From contig JAQFVV010006504.1 of NCBI GenBank assembly GCA_028023455.1, positions 558,001 through 622,000 on the forward strand: a stretch of 64,000 bases of DNA, in the 5' to 3' direction. The DNA is from Epiperipatus broadwayi. Its lineage: Eukaryota; Onychophora; Udeonychophora; Euonychophora; Peripatidae. The notes under the pieces were generated by a model. It was not told the DNA's origin. It saw only the letters and a list, made by a program, of their open reading frames with translations, and did no database searches. The number at the start of each line of letters is the position of its first letter. Positions within the stretch are counted from its first letter, which is position 1. Both the position numbers and the translations under genes were made by a program. This document shows, one piece after another, positions 1-11,891 of the stretch.

Positions 1-2850
1 TTGAACTCAGTTCAAAATTTATCCATTTTGGTGTCTTTGGTGTTTCAGAAACCACAGTCACCAATATTCTATGGATAGGATAGGTATAAAACTAGTCTTG
101 GAATATCGGATGAGTATGTACTAGTAGGAGTTTTATGCATAAACCTTCCTGCATCCATTGATTATGAAGGCTTGCAATTGCTTGCATTACTGTATGAAGA
201 GTTTGGTACTCATATTAATATGTGAAAGCATATGAAATTGTGATCATATGATTTTTGTTTTATATTAGTTGTTCTCTGCATTTAAAAATGAGCAATAGAA
301 AATGTAAATGTTTGTTTTTTAATATTATTATAAAGTCAATGGATAGGTTTGTTTCTATTTTTAGCAATGAATGAGACAAATAAGAAATAATATTAACAGC
401 TATCTTATCTTTTACCAGCAACAAGGTCACAAATTATTGGTAGACATTGTTCATAGTTTTGAATTCAAATTTCAAATACACAATTTCAAAATTAATTATG
501 TCCATTTCAAATCAGTCTTTAAGATATGCCAAATTGAGAAAAAATCTTAAAAATAAGAATTAAAAAAGAAAACAAATAGGATTTTAATGAAAATCTAGTC
601 CCATTTTGAAACTTTTTCAGAAAACATAAATTGTTAAAAGTATTATACTTTTCCACTATTATTATTGTAAATGCAATTTTAAAAAAAATCATCAAAAATT
701 GATTTTATCTAATACTATAAAAAAAAGATTGATGTCCTTAAAAAATTACTTCAAAGCAGTTAATGTTTGTTCTAAATGTCTTTGCCTATTATCAGTGTTG
801 GTTAATTATTAGACACCTTGATAACTGCAATTAAATTCTTGGCTGGTTAGAGAATAAATACTGTTATATTACAAAGTTCATTATGGCACTAATGATTTTA
901 TCTATGACAAACTGCCTATATTTAGGACTAACTTTGACACAACTTTCTACTCAAATTAATTATTTTTTAGCTAGTTAGACAATATTATTATTGACACATT
1001 ACTTTGGGTCATAAATTTTAGAAATAATAATGTTTTTAATGACACTTCAAAAACAAAAAAGTTTTAAAAAAATAAAGCCACTAAAATTGATGAAGAATAG
1101 AATTTTCTATCTTCATAGCCAATAAAAATTATGGTATCTGGTATATTTTTATCATTGACTGCTACTGCAAGAGTTTCAGCAATAAAATTCACAAATAGAT
1201 TTAAAAACAATAGTTAGATGATTATATCCATGGTAATCACCGATCATTTTATGATGAAATACTAATAAATAAAAAACGAATAGCTCTTAAAAAGTCAAAT
1301 GAAATGAAACAATCATTGACTTGATTGCCTTCTTTTAACATTTTAATTAATCAATTATACATTCTAGATAATAATTAAAACCTTCTGTTAACAACTTTAT
1401 ATTTGTCTACATAAAAATAAAATTAGTGATGTTTCAGAAAGTCCTAAAATTTTGCTTACAAACTTGATGTCAACTTTAACAGCATAATATCACCTATTAA
1501 TCACCCATTTGGATTTTTGTTAGTTTTTGTTTTATCATCTTAATTTAATATATTATATTTACTAAAAAATCATTAAGTTTTTTTAATTATAACTTTCAGT
1601 TACATATGAATATAAATAATATAATTAAACAGTCAGTCAATAACAAATTAACACAAATTTACTTTGTATACAGAATTTAAATATAATAACACCTCTATTT
1701 CATGAGAAGTCCATATATCTGATGGTAAATTAAAAATATTTGTCAATGAAATAATGTTGATCTGGAGAACAAAATGTCTTGGGTTATGTAATTTTTTCTT
1801 GGTACTATAATCTAATTTGTTGTTAATGAATTATATTCCTATGCAACTTATAATTTTTACTTATTGTTAGGAATATTCTTAAACTTTATATATTATATGT
1901 GAGCTTGTTTTTTTTATTTTTTTTTAGAGTTATTGGTTTTAATATACATATCTTTATAGGAATGTTCTAAAACGAGAACAATTAAATGTAAAAATGAATT
2001 TTTCTACTACTCCTACTTTTGTAATTGCACACTATAATAACACTGATAAGTGGAGATGGATATCAAATTATTTTGTCACAGATCTCAGTTGTAAAGTATT
2101 TAACCAAATGTAAAATTTTACCAAAGTTCCCTGTAACCTGGTTAAAGAGTGATTAACCAAAAGTGTTTTTGTTTAAGAAAAGAAGGTTACAGGTATATCC
2201 TAGATACACATCTTCATTACTCCTATCTGTAAATGTTAAACCTCATTAATAAAGGTAAAAACCAAAATATTATAGAATTACAATTTAAATCCTCTTCTAA
2301 TTAGTATAATAGTCAATGATATATTCAAACTGCATTAATTAATTAATTTTGAACAGATATATAGAGGGCGATAATGAGTGAAACATTTTAAATTTCATGA
2401 CTTATTTTATTTTTACTCTTTAATAGATTAGATAATGGTAAAATGCTAATATGTCCTCGATGAAAACTAGAGAAACTTACCTCAAATTTTTATACAATAA
2501 TTTGCTTATATTTTTTTATTATATAAAAAAAGAAAACTTAAATGTGAATGCTATTCTTTTCAAATATTTTACTTTTAAGTATTAAGTGATTTTTATCCAA
2601 AAATTATTCATCTTCTATTGTTCAACTGCTGCGTCAAATAATTGTGATGTGGCTGCATTCATAGTAATATAAAACTTTTCAATTATCCCTTTTTTTGTAA
2701 ATTTGGGATTTGATTGGATAATGGGAAAACAATTGACTATCCATCTTTGTATATGATTGTATCAATCATTTAATTTACTAAAACATATAAAACTATTAAT
2801 TATAGACCTTATCACTTTCAAGAGATTAGTCACTCTCATACTCATAGCTG
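1..2850. other. AT-rich noncoding stretch
   Basis: No reading frame of note and no recognisable protein motif. The sequence is AT-rich with many short A and T runs. A possible decayed lectin exon sits at about 50-84 and is listed separately. Otherwise I see nothing supportable here. Confidence 0.6.
50..84 (+). pseudogene. possible decayed C-type lectin exon fragment
   Basis: A good pyrimidine/GT-rich tract ending in TTTCAG is followed by codons reading T-T-V-T-N-I-L-W-I-G. A GTATAA donor-like sequence comes a few bases later. LWIG resembles the conserved WIGL strand of C-type lectin domains, which would lie just upstream of the residues encoded by the exon at 19536. However, an in-frame TAG falls immediately before the putative donor, so an intact exon cannot be read. 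It could be a dead duplicate exon or chance. Position at the window edge prevents checking the flank. Confidence 0.2.
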
Positions 2851-4520
2851 TTGTTCTTGTAACTGCATTGTAGAAATGGAAATGGAAGATGTGCAGATTG
2901 ATTCAAATGAGTTATAATTGCCATTTCTGAGACATAGCAAAGCACACTTCTCTTCTATTGATGGATTTGGAGTCACTAGCTATGTGAAACACCTTTTTAA
3001 AAAAATCTTGCATAGAGAATTGTGTCTTTTGGAGCATACAATGCTGGCAGTGGTGGTTTCAAATTATGACCTGATGCTCTTTCATGTTCACAGAAGATGG
3101 AATTTTCCTTTTGCTTGGTTTTAGTTTTATTGTAGATATATTTGTGTTGTGCTACTCTATTAGATATGTTAGTCCAGTTCTCCCCATAGTATGCAGCTTG
3201 GCAGATGGCTTGTGGGCAAATCATTTTGTACACCACCTGAGGAATAAGCTTGGGTGTGATTCTACATTTTGAGTTGTTTATAAGTCTGTTTATGTTCGGA
3301 GATGACCAGTAAGCAATGTTGAAGTCTTTAGATAGTGTGTTGTTGAGGCATTTGGTGAGCAGTTGGATATATGAGGTAAGAATTCTTGACTTAATGTCTT
3401 TGATGTGGTTGTGCTGAATATTATAAAAGAACTTATTGACTTTCCTGTTGATAGCCAATTGTGAATATCCAATTTTAATTAGATCTACTATATACTGGTT
3501 CAGGTTGTATCTCTTATCAGCATTATATTTGCACAACATGTAGTTTCTAATTAAAAATGAAGATAAACCTGCCATCTTATGAGAGTATGGTGCATATGAT
3601 GAAGGGTGAGCTGTACCACATACTTCTACTGACTTGACAATCATGGTGTAATCTACTTGATTGAGGTTTCTGCAAATATTTATGTCCAGGTATCTAACAC
3701 GTTGTGTGTGGATTTCAGCTATATGAGTATAGGTGAGTTTAGAAATATTCTGGACTGGTGTGCAGTTCTGATGTAATGTGGTCAGGGACTGTGATGAATA
3801 TATCATCTACATATCTAATGTAAATGAGATGTGGAGTTGTGCTGAAGAATTTTGGTAGTGTTTTTCATGATGACTCAGCACAATGCTAACAACAATGCCA
3901 CTGAGTGGTAGGCCCATTGACCAACCATTAGTCATTTTTAACTACATATTTTTGAAAATTGTGACCAGGTTCTTATCAAGCCACTTAAAGAATTTATATA
4001 TGAATTTGGTGCATGCAGGTGTGAATTCATTGGCTATCAGTGCATCATTGATGATCTCAATGGATTGTGATCAGTATATGGATCCATAGAGCTCTGTGAT
4101 CTCAAGTGTTGCCAGTTTAAAACTTGGTGGGATGGTAGCTTGTTTAATTTTCTCAATGAATTTGAATAATGATATATTGATGAGGGTAGCAGTGTTAATG
4201 TAATGTGCTGTGCCAAAGTCAAGCATGAGGACAATTTCACATTTCAAATATTCTGGAGGGTGTTGAAGTTGATGGATATATATGGTTGTATTGTATTTTT
4301 GAGAATACTATATCTCGATGTGCTCATAATATTGAGGCAGTAAATTTGTCGTGATTTAGTTTGTAATCAAAATCATTTAAACAGGCAAATTTTAATTTCT
4401 CGATTTTCCTGATTTGGGTATTAATTTTATTGTGATATTCGTTCTCACTGATCAGTGTGAACCTGTTGCCTTTGTTCTCCTTTAAACAGATAAGGGAGTG
4501 GTTAGTTATAAATTATCTAG
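2850..4520 (-). mobile_element. Penelope-like element remnant (RT plus GIY-YIG endonuclease)
   Basis: Read on the minus strand, this is a decayed Penelope-like retroelement. Around 3890 the RT motif B region reads M-G-L-P-L-S-G. About 100 bp further along, near 3800, motif C reads R-Y-V-D-D-I-F, but in a different frame, so there is at least one frameshift between them. The longest open stretch, 3806-2997 (269 codons), carries the C-terminal endonuclease: V-V-Y-K then a cysteine pair, Y-Y-G-E, and a C-E-H-E-R-A-S-G-H-N block that matches the GIY-YIG domain of Penelope-like elements (the canonical first Tyr is retained, the YIG is YYG). Further coding similarity continues in other frames to about 2850 and upstream to about 4520. 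It is certainly non-autonomous now. I identify the family but not the subclade. Confidence 0.75.
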
Positions 4521-6460
4521 TTGTGGTAATCTTTAGGTTCAAAGCATTGGCGTGTTATAATAATATGTTATAATAGTATGTAACAATAAGCAGGAAAAGT
4601 AAAATAAAATGTCCTTTATAACTTTTGATCATAATTTTTTTTATTTTTAACACACAGATAGATTGAAATAAGTAGACTTTAAGAGACAGACTATGTACTA
4701 AAATAAGCAAATGTATTGCTCTGCAGATCATGTGACATTCAATCACTGGAAGTTTTAAATTTGTGTTTTGAATCCATCACGGTAACATTGTCCTAAACCA
4801 CACACAAATGCATATAATCATTGACTACTTGTTGATAGACAGGTATTTGTATTCTTAGCTAGAATGTAAAATAGTGATTAGAAAAACACCTAGCCTCTTA
4901 CTGATCTGGAAAGCCTAGTAATTAATACCTTCTTCATTTTTTTTCCACTAAAAAATATGTTGGAGAAAACTTCTTCTCTGCAGTGAATTGATTCAATGCT
5001 GTTTTGTTTTTTAACATTAAAAATATTAAATTTTTTTGGAAAACAGATGTATATAGTAAAGATGTCTGTGTATCATTTTAAAGTAATAAGATAGTTTCGT
5101 AGTAAAAAATACTTAGGGCTTTCTATTCAATTATCAGTGATAATTTATATTTACTTGCCATTATTAATTTAATCCAAATTACTCAAGTATCTCAAATTTT
5201 TAAGTGTATCATAAAATAATAATGTCTTCTTCATCATTAACATGCTTAATATATATAATATTAGGAGCCGATAAAAACTTTTATCCAATCTGTCTTAAAT
5301 TTAATTGATTATATCGAACAAGAACAGCATGGGGAAATTTCATTGATTTCTAAAATTATTACACATTAATAAACACCTTTAATTATATTGTTAATATCAT
5401 TATTATTATAAATATATATATACACCCAGAAAAACTACAGAAATTACACTAATGATCAAAGAGCAATTATTTCTTTATAATGATACTTGATTTACGCAAG
5501 CTATGATAATTTTTATTAACTACTGAGTAACAATCATTGAATAACTATTACTGTCAATTATTTTACCATTTTCTAATAAAGCATAAAACATGTATCAACC
5601 AGTAAACAATTTTTTAACAATCTTTAACATTTAAAAAGTTAAAAAAAAAAAAAAAATAGCCTTTAATTAAATAGTAAACAATGACATTTACAACCACTCT
5701 TAATTGAAGAATTGTGAATGAGAATGCATTACTTTCTAGGAGAGAAATTTTCAATTGCGCTTTCTATTAAAAATAGCTCGATATTTATTTACTGACCAAC
5801 ATTGAACGATTAGTCTCGCGGGCTGAAATATATATTTAAACGTATTTAGAACCTTTTTCAAAGCTCGTATTTGAATTCATATTTTATATATGCTACACGG
5901 ATGCCCACAACTGCACCACGAATCCCAGTTATTAATATTTATCTTGTATTACTTTATTCATATATAAATAATTTCATATATGCTAATATTGATAGTAGCG
6001 TATAAAATTATTAATATATAAATAACGTTATACAATGATTTAAAATTTATGTTTCAGGTAATACGTAAATGTTTTTAGCAAAGTGAATTTTAAACAACCA
6101 ATGCCAGGCAATTCTAAAAGTGGAATTAAAACCGTTCTGATTTATTGCCAGCTGTTAAATGTTACAACGTAATCTTGATGACAAGAAACTAGTTCTATCA
6201 TCTGTTACTGGACAGTTTCTTTAATAATTAATACGAGTAAATCTTCTGTAGATAATTCTAGTCAAAAAGATAAAAAAAAGTAAAAGAAAAAAGACATTAT
6301 ACAACCACAAACTTAATAATAGTAATAATAAATATTTTTGTTAAATAACGACCTTAATATTATAATTAAATTATTATTATGATTTTTTTATTTCAATAAT
6401 TTTTTTTTAGTATTAAATGTCACACTCATTATTTCGATGCGAATAATAACAATCGTTTAT
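4521..6460. other. AT-rich noncoding stretch
   Basis: No convincing coding sequence. Contains a poly-A run near 5641-5656 and short TA tracts near 5410. I see no recognisable element. Confidence 0.55.
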
Positions 6461-6840
6461 AATATGAAATAAATAGTGAAGGACACTAAAATGGAAAGAA
6501 TATAAATTTATTAGAAAAATTTACAGCTTAGCACTGCCTTCGACCAGGTCAGTCATATTCACTGAACTAATATAAGTTTAATTAATCTTGTGTTAAGATT
6601 TGTAGAGTTCCCTCTCGTGGTAAAATTAAGCACTCAAGGCGCATAGTATTATGGTTAAAGCCTTATATGTATTTATGTGCTGACCATGTGCTTAATAAGA
6701 ATTAATGTTTACAAATTTTATTTTTATAAACTTATATTAGATCCATGAATATGATCGACCTGCAGTGCTAGGCTGTAAATTTTTCTAATTATATTTTTTT
6801 TTTCCAATTTGGCTTGCCTTCACTATTTATTTTATATTCA
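6461..6840. mobile_element. foldback (MITE-like) element, about 380 bp
   Basis: The two ends are long imperfect inverted repeats. The left side begins ATATGAAATAAATAGTGAAG. The right side, reverse complemented, begins ATATAAAATAAATAGTGAAG. Both continue through TTAGAAAAATTTACAGC, TAGCACTGC and TAATATAAGTTTA. Arm length is roughly 110-120 bp, with a unique centre of about 150 bp. There is no coding capacity. This architecture suits a non-autonomous DNA transposon or foldback element; the superfamily is not assignable. Confidence 0.7.
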
Positions 6841-9477
6841 AATTAAGAATAAAAATAATCTAATTGAGTTATAATTATAATATGAGTTTATAATAAAAGT
6901 AAATTTATTGGCTAACAATGTAAAAACTTCTTTAAAGTTTCTGATATAATTTTAAATATTAAGATGCATGAATAATTTGTGCTAAAATAATTAGTTATCT
7001 GATGATTAATTGTTTTTATTTTGTTACAATATTCCAATGCTTAAATATATTATATGATTTCATGCAAAATACTTAAGAAAATATAATGGAGTTAGTAAAG
7101 GTTGACACAAATATTTTTTTAAAGAAAAAATAGCAGTAGAAACTTACAGATTAAAATCATATGATAGTGTTGTACTAATAACCAAAGTAACGATTATTTA
7201 TTTTATTTATAATAAGCTTGATATTTACCATTTATATTGTTTTTAATATTGATAACAGTAGAAAATGTTAATGTTAAAACGATATTTGCTTGAAAAAAAA
7301 CCTATCCACATTTTTGAATAATATAATTTTAAGTAAATTAATAATATTAAGTAGTTCAATTTTATTAATATAACATTTTGAAAGGTTCATGAAGGGAGCC
7401 AAATAATTTATGTCTTGTTTACATGATAAACTAATTGAATTATCACAGTTATTAAGAATATAAATGGTTTTTTTCTTTAAAAGAGCAATAAAAATTGAAT
7501 CAAAACATGTTTCACAAAGATATATTTTGATAAATTTTGCAGTGAGTATATAGCATTTAATATAACCTGAAAATAATGATACTGAAAATGGTTATTAGAT
7601 GTTATGGAAATCTATAGCCTTTGACATCCTTCTTAATAAATAATTTAACCTTCTCATTAATATAGTAGCTCTGCATGATGATATAATGATATAATGTAAA
7701 ATACCTTCTCCTTAAATCAAATCCTTAATTCTTATGCATAGAAACCATGTTAATCAAGTTAAACTTTTTTCTTTTCAAAGCAATTACTTATCACAAATAA
7801 TATTATTTACTTATTACTTTTAATTATCTAACTTTTCTGTAGCAGTAATTAGTTATATATATATATTTTAAAGTAGTTATCTCAATTGTTTCACTATCTT
7901 GTCTTCATAATCACCAAATTTGTTATAAAAACCTAAACAAAAAACCATCATGAAATCTCTACATCTACTTTCTTCAATTATAATTTTCTCTTACTCTCAG
8001 TACAACTTATTCTGATACTCTTTCAATATCTTATATTAAAATATTAATATTTAATACTCTCTTTTTACACATAAATTACACCTACAATCTAAATCCTTAT
8101 TCCATTAAGCTTTCTTTAGTTAGTATATAAAGTTTCTGCTCTTATATCAAATAATGGTAATAATAAGATCTCTTTTGTGTTATTGCATATAATTTTCATA
8201 TTTTATATAATGTTAAATCTTAAAACAATGCACTATGCTTTATTCCTGATTTTTAAAATTCTAACCAACTTATCTATCCTCTTTTCCACCCTGCATAGTT
8301 ATATTTAATTCAGCAATAGAATAATAGACTGAGGAACAACAGGATCCATGATCACCATTTCATTTTTATCATTTTGGGCATTCAAACTTTTTATAAAATA
8401 CTAACAAATAAAACAATCAATTGTTATTTATTTTATGTAAATATAGAAATATCCCAGCAGGCAGTTGTTAACAATAAATAAAACCTGTTGATGGTAAATG
8501 CTACTGCAGCCATTCTCTAACAACTGTTTTTTTATATAATTTGCCTTTTGATGGAAGAGTGCACATCTCTATATGAGATACTGTAAATAGTGCACATGAA
8601 AGTTTTGCTGCTCTTCCATAATTATCTTAATGATTTCATAAATTCTGAAGCCAGAATTAATACAATTAATATAAATTTTGTACAATATTGTCAATATTTG
8701 ATTGTTGGAATTTTTGATAGTTAAAAAAGATTGTAATTGTATAGTCTAGTTTAACCATATCAATGAAATTTTTAAATAGTTAAATAAAGTTAGAGTATTA
8801 TTCATTTCAGAAATAATTCCTAATAATTTTGAGTATTTTGTCATAAAAGGTTTTATTGTTTTCAAAGATTATTTAAAAAAAAAAAATTAATTGATTTTAT
8901 ACTGTTCAATGGATGACTATATTAAATTTAGATTCAGTTAAGATTTTTGTAATAAATTTCAACAAATTCACTTTATGTCCCAAGATTAGATTCTAAATTA
9001 TGTATTAGACCATTAACATCACATGAACACTGAGTGGCATGATGGTATGAAGAGTTTTGACTATGTGTATTTTAAATTATGCTTATATTTTCTATAAATA
9101 TAATATAAAACTGTATAGCTATAAATATTATGTCAATGCCACATATATAATAAAATTCCATAGCTAGTTGTTATGTACCTGGTATACTAATCAGTTTGAA
9201 TGATGAAATCTTTCATCCATATAATGATATCTTATAAAAATGTGATTCAGTCAGCAATTTTTATAAAACTACTAAAACTTGTAAAGCTAATGGCTTAAAA
9301 ATTAATGCAAATTGGTTATATATATGTATATATACTTATTTTGAGTGCAATCGACCTCTCAGTTTTCACTTTAAATCTTGGCTTGGGGGCAGTTGGCCTT
9401 CATTTGTTTCTGTTCTCAGTTGTGTGCATTGAGTAATTATAAATGGTTAACTCCACACATTAAATATTTCTCTCTCT

Positions 9478-9480
<3 letters not shown>
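6841..9480. other. AT-rich noncoding stretch
   Basis: No reading frames of note and no recognisable repeat boundaries. Short TA runs occur near 7855 and 9320, and a short CT run abuts the microsatellite that begins at 9481. Confidence 0.55.

Positions 9481-9538
<58 letters not shown>
9481..9538. repeat. (TA)n microsatellite
   Basis: Uninterrupted TA dinucleotides for about 58 bp, preceded by a short (CT)n. It forms the left boundary of the hairpin element that follows. Confidence 0.95.
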
Positions 9539-9543
<5 letters not shown>

Positions 9544-9578
9544 TCGATGTCTGTATTTCTTCAAATCAATATATGTAA

Positions 9579-10048
9579 TCTTATAATTGAATATTTATAA
9601 ATACAGTAATTAGACATATGTAAAGTATAACTTTAAAAATTGTATCCACTTAGCAACACTTCCGACTATTCTCATAGTCTTTGTCAAATAACAATTTGAA
9701 AAGCTAAACTTCCCACAATTCTATGATCATAATGTTTAATGCCTGTCTGTTAATTAAGTCTTATTTGTATTTGTGTATTAGTATAGCTTCCTTTATTTTC
9801 CTTTTGTTGTTAAAAAAAAAGAAAAAAAAATAACAAAAGAAAATAAAGGAAGCTATGCTAATATACAAATACAAACAAGACTTAATTAACAGTGAGAAAG
9901 CAAACATTAAGATCATGGAATTGTGGGAAGGTTAGCTTTTCAAAGTGTCAGTTGACAAACTGTATTTATAAATATTCAATTAGAAAATTTTTAAAGTTAT
10001 ACTTTACATATATCTAATTACTGTATTTATAAATATTCAATTATAATA
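9579..10048. mobile_element. long imperfect hairpin element, about 470 bp
   Basis: A large palindrome. The left arm (about 9579-9810) and right arm (about 9832-10048) share long blocks such as ATTGAATATTTATAAATACA, AAAGTATAACTTTAAAAATT, TTCCCACAATT, TTAATTAAGTCTT and AGCTTCCTTTATTTTC in inverted orientation. They are separated by a 21-bp A-rich loop. There are several indels between the arms, so the copy is not brand new. It is flanked by (TA)n on the left and (AC)(AT)n on the right. A transcript would fold into a long double-stranded RNA. No coding capacity. Confidence 0.8.
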
Positions 10049-10050
10049 TT

Positions 10051-10072
10051 ACACACACATATATATATATAT
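10051..10072. repeat. (AC)n/(AT)n microsatellite
   Basis: A short AC run passing into AT dinucleotides, directly bordering the right end of the preceding hairpin. Confidence 0.85.
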
Positions 10073-10184
10073 TGTACCATCCATCATATTACTTTTAGAT
10101 GTATTTATTCAATCCCCTTTGTTTAGTTTCTATGTACTATCTTTGAAGGCTGCTGATCTTTCAGGTAGATAATAACATCACTGG

Positions 10185-10295
10185 TAATACACCATATACT
10201 CCTTAAATTACACTCTACAATGCAGTGATTTATTTTTTTTCTTCCTTATGTTAACTGCATTGTAGAGTGTAATTTAAGGAGTATATGGTGTATTA
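10185..10295. repeat. perfect 42-bp inverted repeat, 27-bp loop
   Basis: Left arm 10185-10226 and right arm 10254-10295 are exact reverse complements by direct reading (TAATACACCATATACTCC at the outer end, CTACAATGCAGT at the inner end). The loop is T-rich. It could be a small foldback element, a recent hairpin insertion, or a hairpin RNA precursor. No coding capacity. Confidence 0.9.
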
Positions 10296-10299
10296 TAGT

Positions 10300-11349
10300 A
10301 TATATAATTAAGCAATGCAAATAAGAAGTGGAATAAAATTTAACAACACTGGTAGCAAGCTACCAATAATATTATTTCTCTGCTACTAATTTATAACACT
10401 AATCATCCAAGCACTTTATTTATTTTAAGGTAAAAACATTTAGGCACCAGTTAATTACAGGAGTAACCAACATGTTTGCCCGACCAGCTATGAATTTAGT
10501 ACCTGACCTCCCAGCTAGCTCATCAGACTTTAGATATTATCAATTCTCCTTTTATACTATGAATATCTATTTTCAATATTTATGTTACAAATATTTGACC
10601 AGTAGAACACACATATGTTATTAACATTATGACATGAATTCCTCCTTACTTTCAACTTTACTTAACAATAGCTAAAAATATTTATTTCACAAATATTTGA
10701 CCAATAGAATGTGCCTATGTGATTATAACTTTATGACATGAATCCCTCCTTTATTTTCAATCTTACTTAACATTGATTAAAAATATTTATTTCCAACTTT
10801 CCTTAAAAGCTTGTTCTTGCCTTATAATAAATGCATATACACATTATATTAAGGTATACATTTAATATGTGAAAATTACACACATATAATAATAAAATAA
10901 AAGACATTTAATTATATATTGCATACACATAAGGTCTTTGATTTAAAAGTCTTATTATGAAATCTAAGCTAATGCATGTAGATAGATCATTAATAGTTCT
11001 ATATTTGGTTTAAATTTAAATTATAGTTCTTGAAATGTTTAATATTGAAGACAAAATGAATGTTTACCTAGGATTTGAACATGTGAATAAGGCAACCTAG
11101 CTTCTTCTGGTTCTCCTGACTCCATACAGTTGGGTTGTATAGGAATTTACTTGCAGATTTTAACATGGACACTCCAATGTTTTCCAGTTTTATACAGACA
11201 TGGTTTCTTCCTCGAGCTGACTGATGATGGTATTGCAGAGGGGTTCAGACCAGCCTCACAATCCAATGGGTTCAGCAGTGCATTATAGATGATAGGATGT
11301 TCATTCTGAATAATTAATAACTTTTAATGATTTTTAATTTATGAATTAC
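10300..11349. other. AT-rich noncoding stretch with unassigned repeat-like fragments
   Basis: Two imperfect direct copies of an 'AATATTTATTTCACAAATATTTGACCA'-type segment occur near 10575-10620 and 10675-10715, each followed by a similar CCTCCTT-containing block, indicating a local tandem duplication of about 100 bp. A block at 11070-11290 is richer in G and C than its surroundings but encodes nothing I recognise. Confidence 0.45.
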
Positions 11350-11891
11350 CTGAATACCTGATTGAATTGAATAATAAACAATATAAAATCCTTTTATAGC
11401 TAGCATTCCTTATCTGAGAATCGCTTGAACAATCTGATTCAATCCTATTGGGCCTTCGTTCCTTTTATTTAAGAATTCAAACTTCATTCTAGTCCTTCCA
11501 TTGGTTATTTTATTTCAATCAAACAGTAGTCTTAGTTCTTTGTTTGTTAATTATTTCCATTGTTTTGCTTTTCATGTTTATTTTTTTATCTACATTGCAT
11601 TAAATTTTTATTTCTTTTATCTATGTTACATTAGATTTCTAAAAAAAAAAGTCCTTTCTTTTAATTAAGATACCCACAATCCCTCTTACAAGACAAAATG
11701 AGCTATTTATTTCATTAATTTAAAACTAACAAGGCTAATCATTTTTTCTTTAATTTTTATTTATTACCAAAATCTTTCCCCCTCTTCATTTTTTTTCTTT
11801 TCTCAAACTTTAACTTCTTTTTTAGAATTTTCTTCCAATAAAATTCACTTTTGTTAACACTTAGAAATATGTAATGACCTACATCGGTACA
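11350..11891 (-). mobile_element. candidate 3' LTR of the adjacent Ty3/gypsy element
   Basis: On the minus strand the gypsy coding remnant is followed by a purine-rich run (AAAGGGGGCACAGAGAAGA, 11892-11910), which looks like a polypurine tract. It is immediately followed by TG at 11891, the usual first bases of an LTR. About 490 bp further along, a TATAAAAGG box lies at 11398-11390. The far end cannot be fixed because no second LTR is present in the window; a CA-ended boundary around 11350 is a guess. The tract-TG-TATA order and the position relative to the integrase region are what support the call. Confidence 0.45.

Noticed and set aside
10475-10545. Minus-strand CTGATGAG followed by GGGCAAACATGTT, hammerhead-like
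   Set aside because: No GAAA core, stem II would be very long and poorly paired; single motif occurrence is not enough.
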